Below are positions 35,593-44,486 of a stretch of DNA of 64,000 nucleotides, one piece after another. Within the stretch, counting starts at the first letter, position 1, and the number at the start of each line of letters is the position of its first letter. The translations under genes and the position numbers were made by a program. The notes below the pieces were generated by a model, which did not search any database, was not told where the DNA came from, and saw nothing but the letters and a program-made list of their open reading frames with translations. This DNA comes from Spirosoma oryzae (lineage in GTDB: Bacteria > Bacteroidota > Bacteroidia > Cytophagales > Spirosomataceae), in NCBI RefSeq assembly GCF_003002825.1, contig NZ_PVTE01000004.1, positions 186,001 to 250,000 on the forward strand. Direction: 5' to 3'.

Positions 35593-37455
35593 TCATTGAT
35601 AACCCCTCGCCTGAAGGCCGAAGAGTTCGGCGTAGCGACCGTCTTTCTCCAGCAGCGCGTAGTGACTACCGATTTCGAGTAGACTCCCATTTTCAAGCAC
35701 TAGAATACGGTCGGCCATGCGGACAGTACTGAACCGGTGCGAGATAATTACTGACGATCGGCCTTCGGTAAGTTGGGCGAACCGCTGGAACACCTCGTAT
35801 TCAGCGCGGGCGTCGAGGGCAGCCGTTGGTTCGTCGAGAATAATCAGCTGGGCATCGCGCATGTAGGCCCGACCCAGTGCAATCTTCTGCCACTCCCCGC
35901 CCGATAGTTCGACCCCCTTACCAAACGACCGGCCCAGTTGCTGATCGTAACCGCCCGACAGCTTCGCAATGACCGTATCGGCCAGACTTCGCTCAGCTGA
36001 CTGTTGGATACGCGGCTGATTGGTTCGTTCGTCGATATCACCCACGGCAATGTTTACCCCGGCCGACATCTTGAAGCGGGTATAGTCCTGAAAGATAACC
36101 CCGATGTTGTGGCGTACCTCGTCCAGATCGTACTCGCGCAGGTCGTAGCCATCGAGCAGAATCCGACCTTCAGTCGGGTCATACAGCCGGGCTAATAATT
36201 TGACCAGGGTCGTTTTACCCGCCCCGTTTTCGCCGACCAGCGCCAGCTTCTCACCCGCCTGCAAGGTAAAACTCAGGTTGCGCAGTGCCCATCGATCCGC
36301 GCTGTTGGCGTATTTGAAACCAACGTTCTCGAACGTGAATCCTTCCCGAATCGGACTGGGAAACGGACGCGTCGTCCTGGGCGAATGAATTAGTGGTTTG
36401 ATCGCGAAGTAGTCGAACAGATCCTGCAAGTAGATGGCTTCCTGGGTCAGACTGCTGAACTGAAGCAGGATACCTTCGAGCGACGACCGGACCTGCCGGA
36501 ACGAACCCGCCAGAAACGTCAGATCGCCCAGCGAAATCTGCCCCGTTACGGCCCGTAGTACGATCCAGACATAAGCGCCGTAATAGCCAGCCGTACCCAG
36601 ACCGGTCAGCAACACGCCCCAGCCCGCCCGGCTGATCGCCAGCTTTTTATTCTGTTGAAAGAAATCGGTGGAGAGCGTACGAAACCGGTCGACCAGAAAA
36701 CCGGACAGCCCGAAGATCTTGACTTCCTTAGCCGTTTCGTCACTCGCGCCGACGTAACGCAGGTAATCGAGTTCGCGCCGTTCGGGGGTCCAGGAGCGCG
36801 ACAGCGAATAGCTACGCTGATTGAAGTAATTGTCGCCGATAAACGACGGCGTTACGGCCACCAGAATCAGCAACAGCAACCAGGGGTTGTACACCGCCAG
36901 ACCAGCGCCCAGAAAACCAATCGAAATCAACTCCTGCACCTGCCCGAACACGCCAGACAGCAGCACCGTCCGGCCTGACGTCTGCCGCCGGGCGCGTTCG
37001 AGTTTGTCGTAGAACGTAGCATCTTCGAACTGTTCCAGATCGAGCGTAGCCGCGTGTTCCATAAGCTGAACGGAAATACGGTTCGCCAGCAGATCGCCCA
37101 ACAATCCGTCGATCAACGACACGGCCCGCCCGATACCAGTCGACAGTACCGCCAGCGCAAACTCAGCCCCGACCAGCCACCAGAGCTGCGTCGTATCTGC
37201 CGGACCACTTTGGCCGCTCAACTGCACGACCTGATCGATAATCAGTTTACCAACGTAGAGCGTCGTTGCCGGAATGGCGGCCCGAATAAGCCGGAGCAGT
37301 ACGTTACCAATAAACAGGCCCGGCGATGCCTGCCAGACCAGCCGAAAAAAGGCGGGTAAATTTCCGAGGGCTGCGAACCGTTCACGCCAGCTAACATCTT
37401 CTTTATCAGTCGAATTTGTTGTTTTATTTTGTCTTGCCATATACATAGTAGACAA
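35593..37455 (-). CDS. ABC transporter, fused permease and ATP-binding protein
   Basis: A 620-residue half-transporter of the exporter type. Residues ~30-330 hold the six-helix permease domain; residues ~370-610 hold the nucleotide-binding domain with GENGAGKTTLVKLL (Walker A, ~410), LSGGEWQKIALGRAY (signature, ~515), LIILDEPTAALD (Walker B) and an SHRFSTV switch histidine. The substrate may be a lipid, peptide or drug and cannot be told. It stands alone on the minus strand. Starts at 37455, 37446 and 37440 are all possible; all lie ahead of the first conserved residue. Confidence 0.92.
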   Translation of the reverse strand: MSTMYMARQNKTTNSTDKEDVSWRERFAALGNLPAFFRLVWQASPGLFIGNVLLRLIRAAIPATTLYVGKLIIDQVVQLSGQSGPADTTQLWWLVGAEFALAVLSTGIGRAVSLIDGLLGDLLANRISVQLMEHAATLDLEQFEDATFYDKLERARRQTSGRTVLLSGVFGQVQELISIGFLGAGLAVYNPWLLLLILVAVTPSFIGDNYFNQRSYSLSRSWTPERRELDYLRYVGASDETAKEVKIFGLSGFLVDRFRTLSTDFFQQNKKLAISRAGWGVLLTGLGTAGYYGAYVWIVLRAVTGQISLGDLTFLAGSFRQVRSSLEGILLQFSSLTQEAIYLQDLFDYFAIKPLIHSPRTTRPFPSPIREGFTFENVGFKYANSADRWALRNLSFTLQAGEKLALVGENGAGKTTLVKLLARLYDPTEGRILLDGYDLREYDLDEVRHNIGVIFQDYTRFKMSAGVNIAVGDIDERTNQPRIQQSAERSLADTVIAKLSGGYDQQLGRSFGKGVELSGGEWQKIALGRAYMRDAQLIILDEPTAALDARAEYEVFQRFAQLTEGRSSVIISHRFSTVRMADRILVLENGSLLEIGSHYALLEKDGRYAELFGLQARGYQ

Positions 37456-37497
37456 GGGCTATAAGGGATTAGTTCAGCGACTTTTACTACCAACTAT

Positions 37498-37528
37498 ATT
37501 GATAGTTTATGCATTCTTCGTACCTTTT
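37498..37528 (+). promoter_or_regulatory. Possible promoter of the thioredoxin-like gene at 37579
   Basis: ATTG at 37498-37501 and TACCTTTT at 37521-37528 are 19 bases apart and match the -33/-7 pattern of Bacteroidota with one or two changes. The -7 element is 50 bp before the start codon. Confidence 0.38.
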
Positions 37529-37578
37529 GACCCATACACAATGACTTAGGTATTATCACGCCAAATCAACCCCCTATT

Positions 37579-38943
37579 ATGAAAACCGTCCTACTCTGGC
37601 TGAGTATCTGTCTGGCCCTCACGGCTACCGTTGCGGCCACAGCCCGCGCCGAAGATCCCACCGGCATCAAATTCTTTACCGGCTCCTGGAAAGAAGTACT
37701 GGCCGAAGCCAAACGGCAGAACAAACCGGTGTTTGTCGACATCTACACGACCTGGTGCGGCCCCTGCAAATTGATGGCGAAAGAAGCCTTCCCCAACCCC
37801 AAGGTTGGAGAGAAGTTCAACACTAGTTTCATCAGCTATCAGATCGATGCTGAAAAAGGCGAAGGTATCGATGTAGCCAAGAAATACGCCGTCGACGCGT
37901 ATCCCACGTCCCTTTACGTATCAGCCAGTGGTGACCTTATTCACCGGGCAGTTGGCTACGGCGGTATCAAAGGCATGATGGACGAAGCGGAGAAAGCATT
38001 GCTCTCCAGCAAAGAGAGTAGTTCGATCAGCGAACTGGACAAGCAGTTCGCCGACGGTAAACGCGACACGGACTTTCTGGCTACTTACCTGCAAAAACGC
38101 GCCAAGATCGGTATGCCCAACAGTGAAGCGCTCGACGTTTACCTCAAAGCCGTTCCGGAATCAGACTGGTCATCGGACCGCAACGTCGACATTATCATAG
38201 GTAACCTGACCTCTGCCAACGCAAAGGGGTTCGATTTTCTGCTTGGCCGGCTACCATCGGCCCGGATGTCGCCAGCCGGTCGTCCGATGATGATGGCCCT
38301 GCAAAAAGCGACACAAAACGATTTCCGGCAGGCAGTCCAGCGAAAAGACGAAGCCCTGCTGGACCAGACGATTCAGCACAATGCAGCGTTTATGAACGCC
38401 ATGCGCCCACAGCCGGAAGCCATGCTGAAACAAGCCGCCGATAGTCAGCGTATGCGATTCTATCAGCAAATCAAGAACTACGACAAGTACCGCCCTTTTG
38501 CTGTAGCGGAAGCGACAAAACTGATGAACACGCCTGCCGATTCCGTTAAATTACGGGATGAACTGAACTACAAGCGGTTTCAGCAGCAGACGGCAATGAT
38601 GCCCGATTCGGTTAAAAATAGCGACAACTTCAAAAAGTACGCTATCAGTATGCAAAACGCTGAAACGGAACGTATCGCGATGGGCCTAAACAACTTGGCG
38701 TGGACGTACTACGAGAATATGCCCGACAAACAGGATCTGACCCAGGCGCTGGCCTGGTCGGCCAAGTCGCTCGACTACAAACGCGCGCCGATGTATCTGG
38801 ACACCTATGCGCACCTGCTCGCCAAGCTGGGCCGTAAAGCTGAAGCTATTAAGATTGAGCAGGAAGCCGTCGATAAGACAAAGGCCGCTGGCAATGATGC
38901 AGCGGACTACGAGAAAGGACTCGCTGAGATGAAACAGAAATAG
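37579..38943 (+). CDS. Exported thioredoxin-fold protein with a helical C-terminal extension
   Basis: A 454-residue protein. A signal peptide (~1-24) is followed by a thioredoxin domain (~30-140) of the DUF255/Thioredoxin_7 kind: GIKFFTGSWKEVLAEAKRQ, WCGPC with Cys60 and Cys63, DAYPTSLYV with the cis-proline and VGYGGIKGMM. The C-terminal ~300 residues are helical, with a TPR-like end (YLDTYAHLLAKLGRKAEAI). A periplasmic thiol-disulfide reductase or isomerase is likely. The next gene is a close paralogue of the same layout. Confidence 0.88.
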   Translation: MKTVLLWLSICLALTATVAATARAEDPTGIKFFTGSWKEVLAEAKRQNKPVFVDIYTTWCGPCKLMAKEAFPNPKVGEKFNTSFISYQIDAEKGEGIDVAKKYAVDAYPTSLYVSASGDLIHRAVGYGGIKGMMDEAEKALLSSKESSSISELDKQFADGKRDTDFLATYLQKRAKIGMPNSEALDVYLKAVPESDWSSDRNVDIIIGNLTSANAKGFDFLLGRLPSARMSPAGRPMMMALQKATQNDFRQAVQRKDEALLDQTIQHNAAFMNAMRPQPEAMLKQAADSQRMRFYQQIKNYDKYRPFAVAEATKLMNTPADSVKLRDELNYKRFQQQTAMMPDSVKNSDNFKKYAISMQNAETERIAMGLNNLAWTYYENMPDKQDLTQALAWSAKSLDYKRAPMYLDTYAHLLAKLGRKAEAIKIEQEAVDKTKAAGNDAADYEKGLAEMKQK

Positions 38944-38955
38944 TATCCCCGCTGA

Positions 38956-38988
38956 AGACCTGAACGGTTTCAGAAACCGTTCAGGTCT
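38956..38988. repeat. Perfect hairpin downstream of the first thioredoxin-like gene
   Basis: Arms 38956-38970 (AGACCTGAACGGTTT) and 38974-38988 pair perfectly over 15 bases with a CAG loop. It sits just before the terminator at 38992 and may protect the mRNA end. Confidence 0.8.
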
Positions 38989-38991
38989 GGT

Positions 38992-39024
38992 AAAAGCCCC
39001 CTGATTCGTCAGCGGGCTTTTTTT
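38992..39024 (+). terminator. Rho-independent terminator after the first thioredoxin-like gene
   Basis: Arms AAAAGCCCCCTGA (38992-39004) and TCAGCGGGCTTTT (39009-39021) with one mismatch and a TTCG loop, then more T. The stem is almost identical to the terminator at 40694 after the paralogue. Confidence 0.9.
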
Positions 39025-39206
39025 ATGGACTGTAGCGTTCGCTTTCCGGGTCGATGCGTACCGCCCATTCCTACGCTATCCCAGTCGAAACCCACTGAAT
39101 ACCAAGCCGTAAAGTATATCGCCGTGCGAAAACTATATCGTACTATTTTTTGTCCTTTAATTGACATTAAAACGTTTTAATGTCCTCTAGCAAAACCACA
39201 CATCTC

Positions 39207-40592
39207 ATGCGAACATTTCTGATTTGGGTCAGCTTTTGTTTAGCTGTAGTAGCCCAGGTTACGGGCGCTTCTCGTACCGACGAACCGTCGGGTATCAAGT
39301 TCTTTACCGGCTCCTGGAAGGCCTTACTGGCGGAGGCCAAGCGGCAGAATAAGCCAGTGTTTATCGACGTATATACCAGTTGGTGCGGCCCCTGCAAAGT
39401 GATGGCAAGAGAAGCCTTCCCTAATCCCAAGGTCGGCGAGAAATTCAACACCAGCTTTATCAGCTACCAAATCGACGCGGAGAAAGGTGAAGGTGTTGAG
39501 ATAGCCCGACGTTACGCGGTCCGTGCTTACCCAACCTCCCTGTATGTCTCAACCGAGGGCACACTACTTCACCGATCTGAAGGCTACGGTGGTGTCGACG
39601 GTATGCTACAGGAAGCCGAAAAGGCGATTGGTGCCGCAAATGAGCCCGTTACACTGGAAGCGATGCAAAAAGACTACGCGGCCGGCAAGCGTGACGTCCC
39701 ATTTCTGTCCACTTACCTGACGAAACGAGCGATGGTCGATATGCCGGATAGCGATGCGCTGGACGTATACCTCGGTAAAATTCCGCAGGCAGACTGGTCG
39801 TCTGACAAAAATCTTTTCATCATCAGCGGTAATGCCAAACGGTACAACAAAGTAGCACTGGGTTTACTCAGTCAGCGACTGGCCCAATTGAAGGCTGTAG
39901 AAGACCCGGCCGTAATGGAGCTTCGTAATAAAATAGGTCATGGCGTATTCACGATGAACCAGGACTTGTTTAGTCAGGCAATCGCGACCGAGAACGAGCA
40001 GTTAGTCGATGACGTCATTCGCAATAACGTAGCCTATCTGGAAGTCGCTCGTAGTGAGGCACTTCCAGCAGACATAGCAACAAAAATAGCTGAATCGTAC
40101 CGCCGGACTTTTTATTTAAAAACCAAGAACTACGACAAGTTCCGCCCGGTGGTTTTGGCTGAGGTTGCCAAACTGATGACTGTTCCGGCCGATTCGGTCA
40201 AAGCACGTGACGAACGAGGCTATCGCCAATTTCAGCAACAAGCGGAGACGATGCCCGATTCAGTTAAGAAAAGTGACGACTTCAAGAAATATGATGCATT
40301 CATTCGGCACACCGAAACAAACCGTATTGCCGACAGGCTGAACGATATAGCCTGGAGTTACTACAAAAACATGCCTGACAAACAGGACATGAGCCAGGCG
40401 CTGACCTGGTCGGCCAAGTCGCTCGACTATAAACGCGTGCCGATGTATCTGGACACCTACGCACACCTGCTCGACAAACTGGGCCGCAAAGCTGAAGCCG
40501 TCAAGATTGAGCAGGAGGCCATCGACAAAGCAAAAGCCGCTGGTGAAGATGCAGCGAACTACGAGAAGGAACTCGCGGATATGAAAAAGTAG
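39207..40592 (+). CDS. Exported thioredoxin-fold protein, tandem paralogue
   Basis: 461 residues from ATG 39207, where the signal peptide MRTFLIWVSFCLAVVAQVTG starts; the frame extends nine codons up without signal character. It matches the gene at 37579 along its whole length, including WCGPC with Cys60 and Cys63 at the same positions and the C-terminal YLDTYAHLLDKLGRKAEAV. The two central helical regions differ more than the ends. A tandem duplication is the simple explanation, and the nearly identical terminators support it. Confidence 0.88.
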   Translation: MRTFLIWVSFCLAVVAQVTGASRTDEPSGIKFFTGSWKALLAEAKRQNKPVFIDVYTSWCGPCKVMAREAFPNPKVGEKFNTSFISYQIDAEKGEGVEIARRYAVRAYPTSLYVSTEGTLLHRSEGYGGVDGMLQEAEKAIGAANEPVTLEAMQKDYAAGKRDVPFLSTYLTKRAMVDMPDSDALDVYLGKIPQADWSSDKNLFIISGNAKRYNKVALGLLSQRLAQLKAVEDPAVMELRNKIGHGVFTMNQDLFSQAIATENEQLVDDVIRNNVAYLEVARSEALPADIATKIAESYRRTFYLKTKNYDKFRPVVLAEVAKLMTVPADSVKARDERGYRQFQQQAETMPDSVKKSDDFKKYDAFIRHTETNRIADRLNDIAWSYYKNMPDKQDMSQALTWSAKSLDYKRVPMYLDTYAHLLDKLGRKAEAVKIEQEAIDKAKAAGEDAANYEKELADMKK

Positions 40593-40693
40593 CCTTTACC
40601 TGCTGTTACTTTTTGTCGTATTGACGGCAGGAAGCACCTTCTGACCAGTATCTGTTTTCAGTTCCCGAAGATGCTTCCTATCGTCAGCATAAC

Positions 40694-40727
40694 AAAAAAA
40701 GCCCGCTGATTCGTCAGCGGGCTTTTT
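40694..40727. terminator. Bidirectional terminator between convergent genes
   Basis: GCCCGCTGA (40701-40709) and TCAGCGGGC (40714-40722) pair perfectly around TTCG, with seven A before and five T after. It lies between the second thioredoxin-like gene and the minus-strand receptor gene that ends at 40732. Confidence 0.92.
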
Positions 40728-40731
40728 CTGT

Positions 40732-43149
40732 TTACTGTGCGGGCGTGTCGACGTTGAACATGTTGGTTCGTTCTTCGCGCTTTTTCAGGCCAAAATTATA
40801 CCGGACCGTCATACCGAATCGGCGCGTGTCGTTCCGGCGAAGTCCGTCGGCCGAAACGCTTCCCTGTTGCAGCGTGAACTGGTAGTAGTTGGTGAATAGC
40901 AGGTCGTTGGCTGTCAGCGTCACCATCAGCTTGTCACGCATGAATTTCCGGTTTACGCTCAGGTTCAGCGCGCCAAAGTTGCCCAGTTCGTAGAATTGCA
41001 ACTGACCTTTGGTTCGAAAGAAGGCGTTCAGCGTTGCCGTCGAACGTTTGTCGATTTTGAATGAGTGAAACGTAAAAATCGACCAGCTCCCCCGCTGAAA
41101 ATTCAGCGGTTTTCCCTCGTATACGCCGGTGTAGTCATTGTGGTTATACTGCGTGCCGAGTATGAAAAAGTAGCGCCCAACAGGCGGCAGAACCCCCATC
41201 AGCCGGAAGTACGTTTCCCGGTTACTGCCCAGGTTGTCGTAGGTGCGATAGGCGATACTGCGATTGGCGGGGTCCTGATAAACGACGCTGGTAAAAATAT
41301 CGCGGGTGTAATTACGCCCGATGGCAAACAGTGGCCGATCCTCGACGCTGATATTAGCCTCGAAGTTTTCGGTGAACTGCGGACGCAGGCCGGGGTTTCC
41401 GGACTGATACAAATACTGATCGACATACTGCGCGAACGGATTCAGGTACTCGTAGGCCGGACGGGTAATCGACCGGCGATAAACGAGATACGTCCGCAGT
41501 TCATAGCCTGCAATCTCGACCAGTTTACGGCTTAGAAACACGTACGGAAACAAGTCGGTCCGACGGATTTTAAACGCCGTATCCGCTGGTACGTATTGCT
41601 GCCCGTCCATGTTCGTATTCTCTAGACGAACACCCCCTTTCAGCAAAAATGAGCCAAACGGTTTGGACGCCTGTACGTAAACGGCATTGATATTTTCGTA
41701 GTAATTATACTGGTTGGTCCGGGCCTGGCTGGGCAGGCGGTTCTGCCCGACAAGGTTGAAATAAGCTGCGTCGCTGGTAAACCGTTGCACGGTGGTTTTG
41801 GCCCCCGTTTCCAGCGTCAGCGTGGGGATTGGCTTGTATTTCAGGTCGGCCTGAGCCGCTATGAGATGCCGCTGGTTGGTGAACGACCCATCGCCGATCG
41901 TCGTCTGACGCTGCGGCTGCATGTATTGCGTCGAGAAGTCCTGCAGGCCACGCGTCCCGATGAAATTGTACGACACGTCGGTAGTCAGTTCGGAGCCGAC
42001 GGTGTCCAGTTTGAACCGCGTCGTAAATCCCTGATTGAAAGATAAAATACGACTCCGGTTGTCGACGGTGTTCAGGTTATCGGAAACGAGTTGCTCTGCA
42101 CTGGTCCCCCGACTGGCTGCGTTGTTGAACGCGCTGATCATGTTCTCGTTTGTAGCCTCGGAATTGGCCTGATTCCACGAAAACCGCCCGTCGACATTGA
42201 TGTCCCACCGGCGCGACAATTCGAAGCCAAGGCCGTAACCGACATAATAATTCTGTCCGGGGTAAGTCGTGTACGCGTCCTGCCGGAGTATCGAGTCGGG
42301 CGCGAAACGGCGGTTGGTCTGAATCTGCTCGTAGCTGTTACGATTCGTAACGTTAAGGTTCAGATACGCCGTGCGCCGATTCTTCGTGCTATTGATCGTA
42401 ACGCCCGCGAACTGATTGCCAAATCGACCCTGATTGAAGCCCACGTTGGCCGAACCAGTCAGCCCGATGTTAACCCCTTTTTTCAAAACGATATTGACCA
42501 CACCCCCACTGCCACTGGCATCGTAACGCGCTGATGGCGTCCGCAGAATCTCGATTCGACTGATGCTATTCGGCGGTAGACTTTTCAGAATCGATGCGAT
42601 ATCCGACGCACTCATTTTTTGCTCACGTCCGTTGATATAAATCGTCGCGGGCGTTGTGCTGCTCAGGTATACGTTGCCGTCGGGGTCCAAGAATACGCCC
42701 GGTGTTTTCTCCATGATCTCGTAAGCACTCGTACTGGTAGCAGCAATTGGCTCCGGATCAACGATCGTCTTGTCATCTTCCTGTTTTACCAATGGTTTTG
42801 CCGCTGTCACGGATACGCCCTGAAGCGTGATGTTGTCGGTTTCCAGCTTGATCGTCTGCACCGTCGGCCCCGGTTGTACGAGTTTACGTACAGGCTTGAA
42901 TCCCACCGATGTTGCCGTGAGCCAGTAGTTTTTCTTTATTGTGCCTTGAAACGTTGCCAGGCCCAGCGTATCGGTAATTTCGTACAGTTGGCGCGTCGTG
43001 TCGGCAGGATCGGTCAGGCGAAGCGTAGCCCCGATAACGGGTTGTGTCTGCTTGTCCTGCACGCGAACCCGAAGCGGAACCGGCTGCGACAGCGCTCGTA
43101 CAGCAAGTAAACAAAGGATAATTACTAAATTGGTAGAACGGATGAACAT
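40732..43149 (-). CDS. TonB-dependent receptor-like outer-membrane beta-barrel protein
   Basis: An 805-residue protein with a signal peptide (~1-21), a carboxypeptidase-regulatory-like domain (~24-110, VRVQDKQTQPVIGATLRL), a plug-like domain with KTPGVFLDPDGNVYLSS and ISRIEILRTPSARYDASGSG (~150-215), and a C-terminal barrel of the OMP_b-brl_3 kind. This is the layout of a Bacteroidota group of TonB receptors that lack an assigned ligand and have no SusD partner. It stands alone. The last residues do not end in the usual aromatic, since ~15 residues follow the FGLKKR strand. Confidence 0.88.
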   Translation of the reverse strand: MFIRSTNLVIILCLLAVRALSQPVPLRVRVQDKQTQPVIGATLRLTDPADTTRQLYEITDTLGLATFQGTIKKNYWLTATSVGFKPVRKLVQPGPTVQTIKLETDNITLQGVSVTAAKPLVKQEDDKTIVDPEPIAATSTSAYEIMEKTPGVFLDPDGNVYLSSTTPATIYINGREQKMSASDIASILKSLPPNSISRIEILRTPSARYDASGSGGVVNIVLKKGVNIGLTGSANVGFNQGRFGNQFAGVTINSTKNRRTAYLNLNVTNRNSYEQIQTNRRFAPDSILRQDAYTTYPGQNYYVGYGLGFELSRRWDINVDGRFSWNQANSEATNENMISAFNNAASRGTSAEQLVSDNLNTVDNRSRILSFNQGFTTRFKLDTVGSELTTDVSYNFIGTRGLQDFSTQYMQPQRQTTIGDGSFTNQRHLIAAQADLKYKPIPTLTLETGAKTTVQRFTSDAAYFNLVGQNRLPSQARTNQYNYYENINAVYVQASKPFGSFLLKGGVRLENTNMDGQQYVPADTAFKIRRTDLFPYVFLSRKLVEIAGYELRTYLVYRRSITRPAYEYLNPFAQYVDQYLYQSGNPGLRPQFTENFEANISVEDRPLFAIGRNYTRDIFTSVVYQDPANRSIAYRTYDNLGSNRETYFRLMGVLPPVGRYFFILGTQYNHNDYTGVYEGKPLNFQRGSWSIFTFHSFKIDKRSTATLNAFFRTKGQLQFYELGNFGALNLSVNRKFMRDKLMVTLTANDLLFTNYYQFTLQQGSVSADGLRRNDTRRFGMTVRYNFGLKKREERTNMFNVDTPAQ

Positions 43150-43311
43150 AGAGGTGGACTTTTTGACGAATTGCCAAAATAGGCTATTCGCCTTTGCAAT
43201 TTCGACAAATAAAAGTTTCCGCTCACCGCAGTACCCCCAACTCGTTGCAGCTTGGGCGATAGACTATCAATTGACAGTATTATAGTATCATATCTCCCCG
43301 AAAACAGTTAC

Positions 43312-43788
43312 ATGAAAACCCAGCTTTTACCACTGCTACTGCTAGCAACCACGATTACGTTACTGGCCAGCAAGTCGACAACCACCGCTGATATCACCGC
43401 TGGCATGGCCGACTTTCCACAGGCCACCCCCGCTCCCCCCGATTATCCGTTCTCGCGCGCCGTTCGGGCTGGCGACTTCGTTTATATTTCCGGACAGATC
43501 GGCGCGACACCCGACGGCAAACTGGCCGGTGATTTCGATGCGCAGGCCCGCCAAACGATGGACAATATCGTAGCCGCCCTGCACGAACAAAACCTGACGA
43601 CGGCCGACATTGTGAAATGCACAGTGATGATCGACGATATGGCTAAATGGCCTACCTTTAACACAATCTATCGGAGCTATTTTCCGGGTGGCAAGTTCCC
43701 CGCCCGCAGCGCATTCGGTGCCGATGGCCTGGCGATGGGTGCAGCGCTGGAAGTCGACTGTATCGCTTACGCGCCATTGAAGAAGTAA
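43312..43788 (+). CDS. RidA family protein with signal peptide
   Basis: About 158 residues from ATG 43312. A hydrophobic leader MKTQLLPLLLLATTITLLAS is followed by a RidA/YjgF/UK114 domain: YPFSRAVRAGDFVYISGQIG, QTMDNIVAAL, DIVKCTVMIDD, FPARSAFGADGLAMGAALEVDC. RidA proteins hydrolyse reactive enamines and imines, usually in the cytoplasm; an exported form is unusual. The Arg of FPARSAFG that binds the substrate carboxylate in RidA is kept, while the nearby residues vary, so the reaction may differ. Confidence 0.88.
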   Translation: MKTQLLPLLLLATTITLLASKSTTTADITAGMADFPQATPAPPDYPFSRAVRAGDFVYISGQIGATPDGKLAGDFDAQARQTMDNIVAALHEQNLTTADIVKCTVMIDDMAKWPTFNTIYRSYFPGGKFPARSAFGADGLAMGAALEVDCIAYAPLKK

Positions 43789-43844
43789 GTATGCGACATA
43801 TAGTCCTTATCGGCAACGCCCATCGCGCAGTGGCCGACGCTGGC

Positions 43845-43880
43845 CTTTACCGTAAACCGAATACCAAAAACTGTAAACCG
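43845..43880. repeat. Solo copy of the GGTTTACGG repeat family
   Basis: Contains TTACCGTAAACCGAATACC and AACTGTAAACCGG, the complement of the modules seen as inverted pairs at 24617 and 33006. No second arm was found beside it. Confidence 0.6.
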
Positions 43881-43960
43881 GAATTCGCACTATAACCCGG
43901 AATTAATTATGGTTGCCAATCCCGTTCGTTTATTCATCGATACGATCCATTTTACAGACA

Positions 43961-44452
43961 ATGAATAGAACCGGCTTTTCTCACTTCTTCGACTTGTTTT
44001 CGCAGCGTGTCACCCGAGCGACCGGTTCATCGACCGCTTTTTTGCTGGCTCTGGCCACCGTCCTCATCTGGATCGTAACCGGGCCGATTTTTCACTACTC
44101 CGATACCTGGCAACTGGTTATCAACACGGGGACAACCATCGTGACCTTTCTGATGGTCTTTCTAATCCAGAAGTCACAGAACAAAGACTCGATGGCTATG
44201 CAGATCAAGCTGAACGAGTTGATCGCCGTTAATCGAAAAGCCAGCAATCGGCTGCTGAACGTGGAAGACCTCAGCGAAAAAGAACTTCGGGAACTACACG
44301 AGTTTTTCGGCCGACTGGCCGATAAGGCCAAGCAGGAAAACAACTTATCGGAGTCTCACTCAGCCGAAGAAGCCGAAGAGATTCACGTCGAGAAGCTGGA
44401 GGAAAAACACCGGCGCAGGCAGGATAAAAAAATGGCCCGCACCACAGGCTAA
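43961..44452 (+). CDS. Small membrane protein of the low-affinity iron permease family
   Basis: About 163 residues from ATG 43961 (MNRTGFSHFF); the frame is open 16 codons upstream without conserved content. Two membrane segments (~20-50 and ~60-85) are followed by VFLIQKSQNKDSMAMQIKLNEL and a charged, coiled-coil-like C-terminus. The segment TRATGSSTAFLLALATVLIW and the FLIQ(K/N)xQNxD motif are typical of this family, named after fungal Fet4 but of unproven function in bacteria. A role in iron transport is therefore only a name here. Confidence 0.82.
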   Translation: MNRTGFSHFFDLFSQRVTRATGSSTAFLLALATVLIWIVTGPIFHYSDTWQLVINTGTTIVTFLMVFLIQKSQNKDSMAMQIKLNELIAVNRKASNRLLNVEDLSEKELRELHEFFGRLADKAKQENNLSESHSAEEAEEIHVEKLEEKHRRRQDKKMARTTG

Positions 44453-44486
44453 GCCCGCCCGAGCAGATCCTGCCTATTTTTACACG

